Below, piece after piece: positions 45,389-54,281 of a stretch of 64,000 nt of DNA. Each line of letters begins with the position of its first letter. Position 1 is the stretch's first letter. The stretch is from contig NZ_RSEL01000013.1 of NCBI RefSeq assembly GCF_003958625.1, positions 186,001 through 250,000 on the forward strand. Reading direction: 5' to 3'. Made by a program: the position numbers and the translations under genes. The notes beneath the pieces were generated by a model. That model did no database searches, was not told the origin of the DNA, and worked only from the letters and a program-made list of their open reading frames with translations. This stretch comes from Tsuneonella rigui. GTDB taxonomy: Bacteria > Pseudomonadota > Alphaproteobacteria > Sphingomonadales > Sphingomonadaceae.

Positions 45389-45485
45389 AGCCGCGCCCGG
45401 CGTCCACGGAAACCGGGCGCTCGGTTGACGCGTTCATGTTCAGCGCCCACATCCGCGGGCAAGCAAGAACAGGGACCACTCGCCC

Positions 45486-46166
45486 ATGCGCATCCTGATC
45501 GTCGAGGACGAGCCGACCCTCGGCAAACAGCTCAAATCGACCCTCGAGCAGACCGGTTACGCGGTCGACCTGTCGACCGACGGCGAGGACGGGCACTTCC
45601 TCGGCTCGACCGAGGAATACGACGCCGTGATCCTCGACCTCGGCCTGCCCGAGATCGACGGCCTCACCGTGCTCGGCATGTGGCGCAAGGAAGGCCGCAA
45701 GTTCCCGGTGCTGGTGCTGACCGCGCGCGATAGCTGGTCGGACAAGGTCGCCGGCCTCGACGCCGGCGCCGACGATTACCTCGCCAAACCGTTCCAGACC
45801 GAGGAGCTGATCGCACGCCTGCGCGCGCTGATCCGACGCGCCTCGGGCAACACTTCCAGCGAGCTCACCGCCGGCCCTGTTCGGCTCGACACCCGCTCGG
45901 GCCGAGTCACGCTGGCGGGCGAGCCGGTCAAGCTGACCGCGCAGGAGTACAAACTGCTCAGCTACCTGATGCACCACAAGGGCAAGGTGGTTAGCCGCAC
46001 CGAACTGATCGAGCACATCTACGACCAGGATTTCGACCGCGATTCGAACACGATCGAGGTCTTCGTCACCCGCATCCGAAAGAAGCTGGGCGCGGACGTC
46101 ATCACCACCATCCGTGGCCTCGGCTACAGCCTCGACGACCCCGACGAGCAACCCCGCGCGAACTGA
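45486..46166 (+). CDS. OmpR/PhoP-family response regulator
   Basis: A 226-aa regulator with a receiver domain (phospho-acceptor Asp51 in AVILDLGLPEIDGL; Thr/Lys switch LTARDSWSDKVAG and YLAKPF) and an OmpR-type winged helix (LTAQEYKLLSYLMHHKGKVV, DRDSNTIEVFVTRIRKKLGA, TIRGLGYSL). It resembles the PhoP/QseB/BasR group. The kinase follows on the same strand. Confidence 0.95.
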   Translation: MRILIVEDEPTLGKQLKSTLEQTGYAVDLSTDGEDGHFLGSTEEYDAVILDLGLPEIDGLTVLGMWRKEGRKFPVLVLTARDSWSDKVAGLDAGADDYLAKPFQTEELIARLRALIRRASGNTSSELTAGPVRLDTRSGRVTLAGEPVKLTAQEYKLLSYLMHHKGKVVSRTELIEHIYDQDFDRDSNTIEVFVTRIRKKLGADVITTIRGLGYSLDDPDEQPRAN

Positions 46167-46209
46167 TCCTGCGCCATCGGGCGGCCGCGAGGCCGCAGCC
46201 GATGCGCCG

Positions 46210-47613
46210 GTGACGGACGGCCGGGACTCGTCGGGAGAAGGCTTGTCCCCGGACCGGCCGCAGCACACCGGCAGCCTATCGCGCCGGATGATGCTGATCG
46301 CGTTCGGGTGGATCACCATCCTGTTGCTGGCCGGCGGCTTCGCGCTCGACCGCACCCTGACCAGCCAGGTCGAGAACAGCTTTGATGAGCAGCTCGAATA
46401 CCTGCTCAACTCGATGCTTGTCTCGGCCGAGATCGACGACGGCGGCGAGGTCTATTTCAACCGCACGATCGGCGAGCCGCGCTTCCTCGAACCGAACAGC
46501 GGGCTTTATTTCCAGATCAGCGCGCCGGGGCACGAGGGCTATCCTTCGCGCTCGCTGTGGGACAAGACTCTCAAGGTGCGCGCCGACCGGTCGGATTCGA
46601 GCCCGCACTTCTACGACAGCGACCAGTTCCCGGACGAGCCGCTGCGGATCGTCGAACGGACCGTTTCGCTGCCCTACAGCAAGGCGCACTGGACCTTCGC
46701 CGTCGCCTCGGCACGCGACCAGCTCGACGAGCAGCTCAGTCGCATCCGCTCGATCCTGGTGTGGAGCTTCCTCGTCCTCGGGCTGGGCCTGTTCGCGATG
46801 GCGATGCTGCAGACCTGGTACGGCCTCAGTCCCTTGCGGCGCGTGCGGCTGGCGATCCAGCACATGCGGGCAGGCGGCGCCAATCGGGTGACCGATCCGC
46901 TACCGCTCGAGGTCCAGCCGCTGGTGCAGGAATTGAACGCCCTGCTCGATCATTCGGAGAAGCAGGCGGAGGAGGCGCGCACCCACGCAGGCAACTTAGC
47001 GCACGCGCTCAAGACCCCGCTCACCGTGATCAACAACGCCGCGACCGCGCATGCCACCGATCTGCCGGCGACGGTGATCCGCGAGGCGGGCACCATGCGC
47101 CGCCACGTCGATCACCACCTCGCGCGGGCCCGCGCAGTCGGCCGCCGCGCGGTCGGCCACGCCAAGACGCCGGTTTGCGAAAGCGCCGAGGCCGTGCGCC
47201 GTGCGGTCGAGCGGCTCTATCCCAACGTTCGCTTCGATCTCGACGGCAACCGCCAGGCGCGCGTCGCGATCGAGCGGCAGGATCTCGACGAAATCCTCGG
47301 CAACCTGATCGAGAACGCCGCCAAGTACGGCGGGGGCAGCGTCTTCGTCACGGTCGATGCCGAGCCCGCCGACAAGAACTGCGTCGTGTGGGTCGAGGAC
47401 GACGGCATGGGCATCCCGGAGGAAGAACGCGTCCGCATCTTCGACCGCGGCGCACGGCTCGACACCGGCAAGCCCGGCACCGGCCTCGGCCTCGCGATCG
47501 TGCGCGACGTGGCAGAAATCTACGGCGGGGGCGTGACGCTGGGCGAGAGCGAGGACCTGGGCGGGTTGCTGGTGCGGCTGATCCTGCCGCGGGCAGGTCA
47601 GGCAGCGCTCTAA
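46210..47613 (+). CDS. PhoQ-like sensor histidine kinase
   Basis: A 467-aa inner-membrane kinase. TM1 is RRMMLIAFGWITILLLAGGFAL. A periplasmic sensor of about 150 residues follows (EYLLNSMLVSAEIDDGGEVY ... SSPHFYDSDQFPD), then TM2 ILVWSFLVLGLGLFAMAML and HAMP. HisKA has His265 in NLAHALKTPLTV. ATPase motifs: NLIENAAKYG, EDDGMGIPEE, GTGLGLAIV. The GTG start at 46210 is a choice: the open frame continues to 46114, where it would overlap the regulator's conserved C-terminus by 53 nt. Probable stimuli are cations, antimicrobial peptides or envelope state, by analogy. Its stop shares CTAA with the convergent chorismate mutase gene. Confidence 0.9.
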   Translation: MTDGRDSSGEGLSPDRPQHTGSLSRRMMLIAFGWITILLLAGGFALDRTLTSQVENSFDEQLEYLLNSMLVSAEIDDGGEVYFNRTIGEPRFLEPNSGLYFQISAPGHEGYPSRSLWDKTLKVRADRSDSSPHFYDSDQFPDEPLRIVERTVSLPYSKAHWTFAVASARDQLDEQLSRIRSILVWSFLVLGLGLFAMAMLQTWYGLSPLRRVRLAIQHMRAGGANRVTDPLPLEVQPLVQELNALLDHSEKQAEEARTHAGNLAHALKTPLTVINNAATAHATDLPATVIREAGTMRRHVDHHLARARAVGRRAVGHAKTPVCESAEAVRRAVERLYPNVRFDLDGNRQARVAIERQDLDEILGNLIENAAKYGGGSVFVTVDAEPADKNCVVWVEDDGMGIPEEERVRIFDRGARLDTGKPGTGLGLAIVRDVAEIYGGGVTLGESEDLGGLLVRLILPRAGQAAL

Positions 47614-47900
47614 AGCGCGCGCGCCTTCTCGTGGTGGCGGATGACCTCGTCGATCACGAAGCGGATGAACTTCTCGCTGAACTCGGGGTCGAGTTGGGCT
47701 TCTTCCGCCAGCGAGCGCAGGCGCTGGATCTGCGCCGCCTCGCGGCCCGGGTCGGCGGGGGGCAGGTTCGCCTCCGCCTTGTAGGCGCCGACCGCCTGGG
47801 TGATGCGAAACCGTTCGGCCAGGATGTGGATCAGCGCGGCGTCGAAGTTGTCGATGCTCTTGCGGTAGGCGGCGAGAACGGGATCGGACGGCTGGGTCAT
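47610..47900 (-). CDS. Chorismate mutase (AroQ class)
   Basis: A 96-aa all-helical monofunctional enzyme converting chorismate to prephenate. Helix 1 is VLAAYRKSIDNFDAALIHIL, followed by AERFRITQAVGAYKAEANLP (active-site Arg and Lys) and DPGREAAQIQRLRSLAEEAQ, with FIRFVIDEVIRHHEKARAL at the end. Length fits the AroQ family. It is cytoplasmic and without a signal peptide. Confidence 0.93.
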   Translation of the reverse strand: MTQPSDPVLAAYRKSIDNFDAALIHILAERFRITQAVGAYKAEANLPPADPGREAAQIQRLRSLAEEAQLDPEFSEKFIRFVIDEVIRHHEKARAL

Positions 47901-47956
47901 CGTGAGGCCGCACGATAGCGGCGATTCCCTGCTTGCCAAGCGCGGTGCACCCGCCC

Positions 47957-48988
47957 ATGTCGCCGCCGATGACTGCCGAGATCGTCCCGCTGAAGCGCGC
48001 CGGCCAGCCTGCCCCGTCGCTCGATCCCATTCTCGCGCTCACCGCGCCGGGGATGAACGCGGTCAATGCGGTGATCCTCGACCGGATGCAGTCGAAGATC
48101 CCGCTGATCCCCGCACTCGCGGGGCACTTGATCTCGGGCGGCGGCAAGCGGCTGCGGCCGATGCTGACGCTCGCGGGGGCGGAACTGGTGGGGTACAACG
48201 GCACCCGCCATCACAAGCTCGCCGCCGCGGTCGAGTTCATTCACACCGCGACCTTGCTGCACGACGACGTGGTTGACGGCAGCGACCTCAGGCGCGGCAA
48301 GGCGGCTGCCAACATCATCTTCGGCAACCCCGCGACCGTGCTCGTGGGCGACTTCCTGTTCAGCCGCAGCTTCGAGCTGATGGTCGAGGACGGCAGCCTC
48401 AAGGTGCTCAAGATCCTGTCCAACGCCAGCGCGGTGATCGCCGAAGGCGAGGTCGACCAACTCACCGCGCAGCGCCAGATCGAGACCAGCGAGGAACGCT
48501 ACCTCGCGATCATCGGCGCGAAGACCGCCGCGCTGTTCGCCGCCGCCAGCCGGATCGCCGCGGTGGTCGCCGAATGCGACGACCGGCGCGAGCAGGCATT
48601 GGACGATTACGGCCGCAACCTCGGCATCGCGTTCCAGTTGGTCGACGATGCGATCGACTACGATTCGGATGCGAGCACCATGGGCAAGGCGCGCGGCGAC
48701 GATTTCCGCGAGGGCAAGATGACCCTGCCGGTGATCCTCGCCTACGCCCGCGGAGACGAGGCCGAGCGCAAGTTCTGGCAGGCGGCGATCGCCGGCCATC
48801 GCGAAGGCGACGAGGCGCTGGCCGAGGCGACCCGGCTGATCGCCAGGCACGACGCGCTCGAGGCGACCCGCGAGCGCGCGCGCCACTTCGCCCAGCGCGC
48901 AATCGATGCGCTGTCGATCTTCCCCGACGGCGCCGCCCGCCGCGCGATGACTGAGGCGGCCGAGTTCGCCGTGGCGCGCGGGTACTGA
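47957..48988 (+). CDS. ispB: Trans-polyprenyl diphosphate synthase (ubiquinone side chain)
   Basis: A 343-aa prenyl elongase. It carries FARM DDxxD as LLHDDVVDGSDLRRG, the GGGKRLRPMLTL motif, LVGDFLFSRSFELM and the second aspartate motif FQLVDDAIDYDSDASTMGK, then GDDFREGKMTLPVI. Sequence and length match the octaprenyl/decaprenyl synthases making the quinone tail. ATG 47957 is used; MTAEIVP at 47969 is an alternative. The chain length cannot be read. Confidence 0.9.
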   Translation: MSPPMTAEIVPLKRAGQPAPSLDPILALTAPGMNAVNAVILDRMQSKIPLIPALAGHLISGGGKRLRPMLTLAGAELVGYNGTRHHKLAAAVEFIHTATLLHDDVVDGSDLRRGKAAANIIFGNPATVLVGDFLFSRSFELMVEDGSLKVLKILSNASAVIAEGEVDQLTAQRQIETSEERYLAIIGAKTAALFAAASRIAAVVAECDDRREQALDDYGRNLGIAFQLVDDAIDYDSDASTMGKARGDDFREGKMTLPVILAYARGDEAERKFWQAAIAGHREGDEALAEATRLIARHDALEATRERARHFAQRAIDALSIFPDGAARRAMTEAAEFAVARGY

Positions 48989-49206
48989 GCAGAGCCAACC
49001 CGCTTTCCTACAGGTCGCGGACTGTGGCAGGCAGTCCCGATGTTTCCTCGTGATTTCGTTTTCGTCGCCGCTATCCGGAAAGCGGATTTTCGCTGCAAGG
49101 GCACGCAAACGGAAGGTGACAACTGCGACACCCGATTTCGGCGATTTACGGATATGCGCCGCGCCGCAACAGTATTGAAAAACACCCCACATCAGTGTGA
49201 CACGGC
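48989..49206. other. Intergenic region before hrpB with GTGACA module
   Basis: 218 bp without a confident gene. It contains TTTCCTACA (49004-49012), a small hairpin ATCCG...CGGAT (about 49074-49088), GGAAGGTGACAA (49111-49122) and TCAGTGTGACACGG (49192-49205); the last two also precede lysK. A 56-codon frame from ATG 49040 ends in the TGA overlapping the hrpB GTG (GTGA). It has no convincing ribosome-binding site, so I leave it as a possible leader peptide rather than a called gene. Confidence 0.5.
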
Positions 49207-51627
49207 GTGACCTACCTTCCGATCCATGCCGTCCTGCCCGACCTGCTCACCGCGTTGCGTGAGCAGAGCGGTGCGGTGCTGATCGCGCCGCCGGGGGCAG
49301 GCAAGACGACCGCGGTCGCGCCCGCACTGATCGCGGAGCCATGGTGCACGGGGCAGGTGATTGTCACCTCACCCCGCCGAGTGGCCGCGCGCGCTGCCGC
49401 CGAGCGGATGGCCGAGCTGATGGGCGAGAAAGCCGGCGAGACTGTGGGTTACCTGACCCGCCTCGACAGCCGCCAGTCGGCGCGCACGCGCATCCTCGTC
49501 GTGACCGAGGCGATCCTGGTCAACCGGCTGTTGGAAGATCCCGAGCTGGCGGGGGTTTCGGCGGTGCTGTTCGACGAGGCGCACGAGCGGCATCTCGATG
49601 GCGACCTCGGCCTCGCGCTGGCGCTCGAAAGTCGCGCGGTGCTGCGCGAGGATCTGCGCGTGGTGGTCATGTCGGCGACGATCGACGGCGCGCGCTTTGC
49701 CCGGCTGCTGGGGGAAAACACGCCAGTCGTCGAAAGCGCGGGCAAGGCGTTCCCGCTCGAAATCAGATGGTTGGGGTCGTCTCCTGACAAGCGGCTGGAA
49801 GACGCGATGACCGGTGCGGTCCTGACCGCGTGGCGCGAGACCGATGGCGACCTGCTCGCTTTCCTTCCTGGCGTGGGCGAGATCGAGCGTGTCCGCGAGC
49901 GGCTGGAGGCGCGGCTCCCCGACACACCGATCCTGCCGCTCCACGGCCAGGTCGAGCCCGCGGGCCAGCGCGCGGCGATCCGCCGCGATCCGCGGGGCCG
50001 GCGGCGGATCGTGCTCGCGACGGGCATCGCGGAAACCTCGCTCACCCTTGATGGCGTGGCGGTGGTGGTCGACAGCGGCCTCGCCCGCCGCGCCGAGTTC
50101 GACAAGGCGGCGGGCACCACGCACCTCGTCACCGGCCGCGCGAGCCAGGCCTCGGCAGCGCAGCGCGCCGGCCGGGCGGCGCGGCAGGGACCGGGGGTGG
50201 CGTACCGGCTGTGGGAAGCCGCGGCGCACCCCGGCCGCCCTCCGTTTGATCCGCCCGAGATGCTCACCGCCGACCTTGCCCCGCTGGTGCTGTCGCTGGC
50301 GCAGTGGGGAGCAGGCGACCCGGCCGCGATGCCGTGGCTCGATCCGCCAACGGCGGCCGCACTGGCAGCGGCGCGGGAGAGGCTGACAGCGCTCGGCGCG
50401 CTCGACGGGGATGGGCGGATCACTGCACGCGGCCGCATGCTTGCCGCCTTGCCGCTCGACCCTGCGCACGCGGCGATGCTGCTTGCGGGAGCGGAGCACG
50501 ACGCGGCGATTCCGGCAGCGCAAATCGCGCTGCTGCTACAGGAGCGCGGGCTGGGCGGGCGCGGCGAGGACTTGGCAGCGCGCCTGCAGCGATGGAACGC
50601 CGACCGCAGCCCGCGCGCGGAGGCGAGCCGCAAGCTCGCCGCAAACTGGGCGCGCAAGGCCGGCGCGCTCGTCGAGCGGACCGGCGAAGGGATGCCGCCC
50701 GCAATCGCCTTGCTCGCTGGCCTACCGGACAACCTCGCGCGGAGGCGCGATGCATCGGGCGAGCATTGGCTCTCCGCCGGTGGGCGCGGTTACGTACTCG
50801 ATCCGACGAGCCCACTGGCGCGCGCTGAATGGCTGGCGATCGGCGATGCCCAAGGCTCGGCCAAGGGTGCCCGGATCACCGCCGCGCTGCCTTTGGAAGC
50901 CGCCGAGGTCGAACGCTGGCTGGGCGAACGGATTGAGCGGCGCAGCACGCTGGCGTGGGTCGGGGAGCGGGTGGAAGCGCGGCTTGAGCGACGGATCGGA
51001 GCGATCACCTTGGCGAGCGGCCCCGATCCGGCACCGGACAAGGACACAGTGACAGACTTGCTGCTCCAGACCGCGCTCGGTCGTCTGGACGCGATCGTGC
51101 CGCGCGATCTGATGGCCCGCGCCCGCTTTGCCGGTGTAGACGCACTGTCCAACGACGCCATGCGGGCAGCGGCCGAGGCCTGGCTGCGGCCGCTACTCGA
51201 CGGCAGACGCGATCTCGACGTGCCACGTGGTAAGGTGACGGATGCCTTGCTGGGGCTGTTGGATTGGGATGCGCGCCAGCGGCTTGACCGGCTGGCTCCG
51301 CGAGAGTTCGCCAGTCCTGCCGGCACCAGCCACCCGATCGATTACGCGAGCGATGATGCGCCCAGCGTCGAGGTGCGGGTGCAGGCGCTGTTCGGGCTCG
51401 ACGGGCAGCCGATGGTCGGCACCACGCCGCTTCTGCTCAAGCTCACCAGCCCCGCGGGCCGCCCAATCCAGTCGACCCGCGACCTGCCCGGTTTCTGGCG
51501 CGGTAGCTGGGCCGAGGTGAAGAAGGAGATGAAGGGCCGCTACCCCAAGCACCGTTGGCCCGACGCGCCGTGGACGGAAAAGCCCAGCCTCAAGACCAAG
51601 AACGCCTTTGCCCGCGGCGAAAGCTGA
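49207..51627 (+). CDS. hrpB: ATP-dependent RNA helicase HrpB
   Basis: An 806-aa DEAH-box helicase. Walker A GAGKTT (GKT at 32-34), DEAH (123-126, LFDEAHERHLDGDLGLAL), SAT in VVMSATIDG, motif VI QRAGRAARQGPG, and the HrpB C-terminal domain starting near residue 670 (DAPSVEVRVQALFGLDGQPM, PGFWRGSWAEVKKEMKGRYP, KHRWPDAPW). The function of HrpB in bacteria is unclear. The GTG start at 49207 gives the conserved TYLPIHAVLPDLL. No ribosome-binding site is visible; the conserved GTGTGACACGG abuts the start. Confidence 0.95.
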   Translation: MTYLPIHAVLPDLLTALREQSGAVLIAPPGAGKTTAVAPALIAEPWCTGQVIVTSPRRVAARAAAERMAELMGEKAGETVGYLTRLDSRQSARTRILVVTEAILVNRLLEDPELAGVSAVLFDEAHERHLDGDLGLALALESRAVLREDLRVVVMSATIDGARFARLLGENTPVVESAGKAFPLEIRWLGSSPDKRLEDAMTGAVLTAWRETDGDLLAFLPGVGEIERVRERLEARLPDTPILPLHGQVEPAGQRAAIRRDPRGRRRIVLATGIAETSLTLDGVAVVVDSGLARRAEFDKAAGTTHLVTGRASQASAAQRAGRAARQGPGVAYRLWEAAAHPGRPPFDPPEMLTADLAPLVLSLAQWGAGDPAAMPWLDPPTAAALAAARERLTALGALDGDGRITARGRMLAALPLDPAHAAMLLAGAEHDAAIPAAQIALLLQERGLGGRGEDLAARLQRWNADRSPRAEASRKLAANWARKAGALVERTGEGMPPAIALLAGLPDNLARRRDASGEHWLSAGGRGYVLDPTSPLARAEWLAIGDAQGSAKGARITAALPLEAAEVERWLGERIERRSTLAWVGERVEARLERRIGAITLASGPDPAPDKDTVTDLLLQTALGRLDAIVPRDLMARARFAGVDALSNDAMRAAAEAWLRPLLDGRRDLDVPRGKVTDALLGLLDWDARQRLDRLAPREFASPAGTSHPIDYASDDAPSVEVRVQALFGLDGQPMVGTTPLLLKLTSPAGRPIQSTRDLPGFWRGSWAEVKKEMKGRYPKHRWPDAPWTEKPSLKTKNAFARGES

Positions 51628-51642
51628 ATTAAGGACTTCTCC

Positions 51643-51921
51643 ATGGCCGCACGCATCTTCCAACGCCCCAAGAACGCCATGCAGTCCGGCAAGGCCCGGA
51701 CCGACGAGTGGGTTCTCGAATTCGAACAGTCCCAAGCGCGGGTACCCGACCCGTTGATGGGCTGGACCGGCAGCGGCGACACACAGGCGCAGATCGTGCT
51801 GACGTTCCCAAGCGTGGCCGAAGCGACTGCGTACGCCGACAAGTACGGCATTCCCGCGCGCGTCCAGCCGACGCCGCCCAGGCGGCTCAAGCTGCAGGCC
51901 TACGCGGATAATTTTCGCTGA
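51643..51921 (+). CDS. NDUFS4-like complex I accessory subunit
   Basis: A 92-aa protein of the 'ETC complex I subunit conserved region' family (NDUFS4/AQDQ), an alphaproteobacterial trait shared with mitochondria: ARIFQRPKNAMQSGKARTDE, WVLEFEQS, PDPLMGWTGSGDTQAQIVLT and YADKYGIPARVQPTPPRRL. It attaches to the peripheral arm of NADH:ubiquinone oxidoreductase. It lies 15 bp after hrpB with GGACTTC before ATG 51643. It is encoded away from any nuo operon in this window. Confidence 0.93.
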   Translation: MAARIFQRPKNAMQSGKARTDEWVLEFEQSQARVPDPLMGWTGSGDTQAQIVLTFPSVAEATAYADKYGIPARVQPTPPRRLKLQAYADNFR

Positions 51922-51952
51922 GTTGATTTCTTATCCCGACGCCGCCATATGC

Positions 51953-52050
51953 GCCGCCGGGAGTCGGTCGGACGCTTGCGTCCGCCAACCTGGTCAGGTC
52001 CGGAAGGAAGCAGCCACAACGGGTTGCGGCGGGTCGGCCGGCTCCTTTTT
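51953..52050 (+). ncRNA. ffs: Signal recognition particle RNA (small bacterial type)
   Basis: Diagnostic apical loop GGTCAGGTCCGGAAGGAAGC at 51992-52011, flanked by a closing stem GGAGTCGGTCG / CGGCCGGCTCC that pairs fully with G-T wobbles. A TTTTT terminator is at 52046-52050. The RNA binds Ffh for co-translational targeting. The position just upstream of dnaX is conserved in alphaproteobacteria. Confidence 0.95.
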
Positions 52051-52091
52051 ACCCACATGACTTTCGCCGCCCCAACCCCTAGCTTCGACCG

Positions 52092-53858
52092 ATGATCGAT
52101 TCCGGGGACATGTTCGGCGAGACCCCGCCCGAAGACGACAGCGGCGACGCTCCGACTGCGGCCGAGTTGGAGGCTGCCGGACAGAACTCGATGTTCGGCG
52201 ATCCGGCGCCGGCCTCCCCGCCGCCCGCGCCTCCTCCTGCTGCCAACGCGAGCCAACCGTACCGAGTCCTGGCGCGAAAGTACCGGCCGCAGACCTTCAG
52301 CGAACTGATCGGCCAGGAGCCGATGGTCCGCACGCTCGCCAACGCGATCAAGCGCGATCGGCTCGCGCATGCGTTCCTGATGACCGGCGTGCGCGGAGTG
52401 GGCAAAACATCGACCGCGCGGCTGATAGCCAAGGCGCTCAATTGCATCGGGCCCGACGGGAAAGGCGGCCCGACCATCGACCCGTGCGGCGAGTGCGAAC
52501 CCTGCCGCGCCATCGCCGAAGGCCGCCACATCGACGTGATTGAGATGGACGCCGCCTCCAACACCGGCGTCGACGACGTGCGCGAGATAATCGAGGCTGT
52601 TCGCTATGCCGCGGTGAGCGCGCGCTACAAGATCTACATCGTCGACGAAGTCCACATGCTGTCGCGCAATGCTTTCAATGCCTTGCTCAAGACACTTGAG
52701 GAACCGCCGAGCCACGTGAAGTTCCTCTTCGCGACCACCGAGGTCGAGAAGCTGCCTGTCACCGTGCTCAGCCGCACCCAGCGGTTCGACCTGCGTCGTA
52801 TCCCTGCCGAACTGCTCCAGCAGCACTTCGCCAGTATCTGTCGCCAGGAAGGCGTCGAGGCGGAGGACGAGGCGCTCCACCTGATCGCCGGCGCGGCCGA
52901 AGGATCGGTGCGCGATGGGCTGTCGATCCTCGACCAGGCGATCGCGCACGCCGATCTTGATACGGAGGGCATGGTCACCGCGGCGCGCGTGCGTGATATG
53001 CTCGGACTCGCCGACAAGGGCGCGCAGCGGCGGCTGTTCGCGCACCTGCTCGAAGGCGACTCCAAGGCGCTGATGGCCGCGCTCGCCGACCAGTACGCGC
53101 TCGGGGTCGAGCCGATGGCGCTGATGCGCAGCCTGATGGAGCTGACCAACAAGATCACCGTCTGCCAGGTCGGCGGCAGCGGCGCCGACGCGCCGACCGC
53201 CGAAGAACGCGCGGTGATTGAGGAGTGGGCGGGGCGCCTGTCGCCGGGGCAGCTCCACCGGCTGTGGCAGCTCCTGCTCAAAGGCTACGACGAGGTGCGC
53301 AGCGCGCCCGACCAGCTGGTCGCCGCGCAGATGGCCTTGCTCCGCGCGCTCCACGCAAGCGAGATGCCCGATCCGGGCACGCTGGCGAAGACGCTCGAAG
53401 ACATGGCCGCCCGCGCCGCTGCCATGCCGAGCGCTGCGCCCGCCGCAAACGCCGCTTCTGCAGCCCCCGCGGCGATCGACTGGTCGCGGCTGGTCGACGA
53501 CATCGAGAACAAGATCGGCCGACTTCAACTTGCTTCGCAGCTCAAGATGCAGGTCCGCCCGGTCGAGGTGACCGAGGGCCAGCTGACCTATGCCATGGCG
53601 CCCGGCTTCACCGACGATCTCGGGCCGGAGCTCCGCCAGGCACTGCTCGACCTCACCGGCCAGCGCTGGCAGGTCGATCGCGTAGCCGAAGGCGGTGTCC
53701 TGACGCTGTACGAGCGCGAGCAGGCTGAGCGCGATGCCGCGGCCGAGCAACTGCGCGCGCATCCGCTGGTCGAAGCCGCCTTCGCCGCATTCCCCGACGC
53801 CGAGCTGGTCACCGAAGATGACCGCTCCGGCGCACCGCCATGGAGAAACCGCGCATGA
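52092..53858 (+). CDS. dnaX: DNA polymerase III subunit gamma/tau
   Basis: A 588-aa clamp-loader ATPase. RKYRPQTFSELIGQEPMVRT, Walker A GVRGVGKTST, a zinc module (CGECEPC and an upstream Cys in ALNCIGP), Walker B VDEVHMLS, and sensor FATTEVEKLPVTVLSRTQRFD. The C-terminal tau domain continues to residue 588 with an Ala/Pro linker. The first 55 residues are acidic and not conserved, so the true start may be further in (ATG 52110 or later). It overlaps ybaB by 4 nt. Confidence 0.95.
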   Translation: MIDSGDMFGETPPEDDSGDAPTAAELEAAGQNSMFGDPAPASPPPAPPPAANASQPYRVLARKYRPQTFSELIGQEPMVRTLANAIKRDRLAHAFLMTGVRGVGKTSTARLIAKALNCIGPDGKGGPTIDPCGECEPCRAIAEGRHIDVIEMDAASNTGVDDVREIIEAVRYAAVSARYKIYIVDEVHMLSRNAFNALLKTLEEPPSHVKFLFATTEVEKLPVTVLSRTQRFDLRRIPAELLQQHFASICRQEGVEAEDEALHLIAGAAEGSVRDGLSILDQAIAHADLDTEGMVTAARVRDMLGLADKGAQRRLFAHLLEGDSKALMAALADQYALGVEPMALMRSLMELTNKITVCQVGGSGADAPTAEERAVIEEWAGRLSPGQLHRLWQLLLKGYDEVRSAPDQLVAAQMALLRALHASEMPDPGTLAKTLEDMAARAAAMPSAAPAANAASAAPAAIDWSRLVDDIENKIGRLQLASQLKMQVRPVEVTEGQLTYAMAPGFTDDLGPELRQALLDLTGQRWQVDRVAEGGVLTLYEREQAERDAAAEQLRAHPLVEAAFAAFPDAELVTEDDRSGAPPWRNRA

Positions 53859-54196
53859 AATCGATGGAAGAGATGCTCGCCGCCGCGCAGAAGGCGGCCG
53901 AGACGATCCAGCAGCAGATGGGCGATGCCCAGGCCAAGCTCGACAGTCTCGAGGTCGAAGGCGTGTCCGGCGGCGGTCTCGTGAAGATCCGCTGCACCGC
54001 CAAGGGCCGGATCCTCGGCGTGTCGATTGACGACAGCCTGATGGTGCCCGAGGACAAGGCCATGCTCGAAGATCTGATTACCGCAGCGTTCAACGACGCG
54101 CGCGGCAAGGCCGACCGAGTCGCCAACGACGAAATGCAGAAGATCCAGTCGGGCATGGGCCTGCCGCCGGGATTGAACATTCCTGGCTTTAGCTAA
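53855..54196 (+). CDS. ybaB: YbaB/EbfC family nucleoid-associated protein
   Basis: A 113-aa DNA-binding protein with the conserved KSMEEMLAAAQKAAETIQQQ, VEGVSGGGLVKIRCTAKGRI and VPEDKAMLEDLITAAFNDAR motifs. It forms tweezer-like dimers on the nucleoid. The ATG overlaps the dnaX TGA as ATGA, and GGAGA precedes it; the pair dnaX-ybaB is widely conserved (often with recR, not seen here). Confidence 0.95.
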   Translation: MKSMEEMLAAAQKAAETIQQQMGDAQAKLDSLEVEGVSGGGLVKIRCTAKGRILGVSIDDSLMVPEDKAMLEDLITAAFNDARGKADRVANDEMQKIQSGMGLPPGLNIPGFS

Positions 54197-54281
54197 GCAC
54201 GCGTCCCGAAAGGGGATAAGTGTTTCTACTGTAAGGTTACCGACATTTTCATAACCGTCGCCGCCGCTATCGTCGGCGGTG

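Noticed and set aside
46114-46209. Upstream extension of the PhoQ-like kinase to GTG 46114
   Set aside because: It would overlap the conserved C-terminus of the response regulator by 53 nt and adds low-complexity residues; GTG 46210 is preferred.
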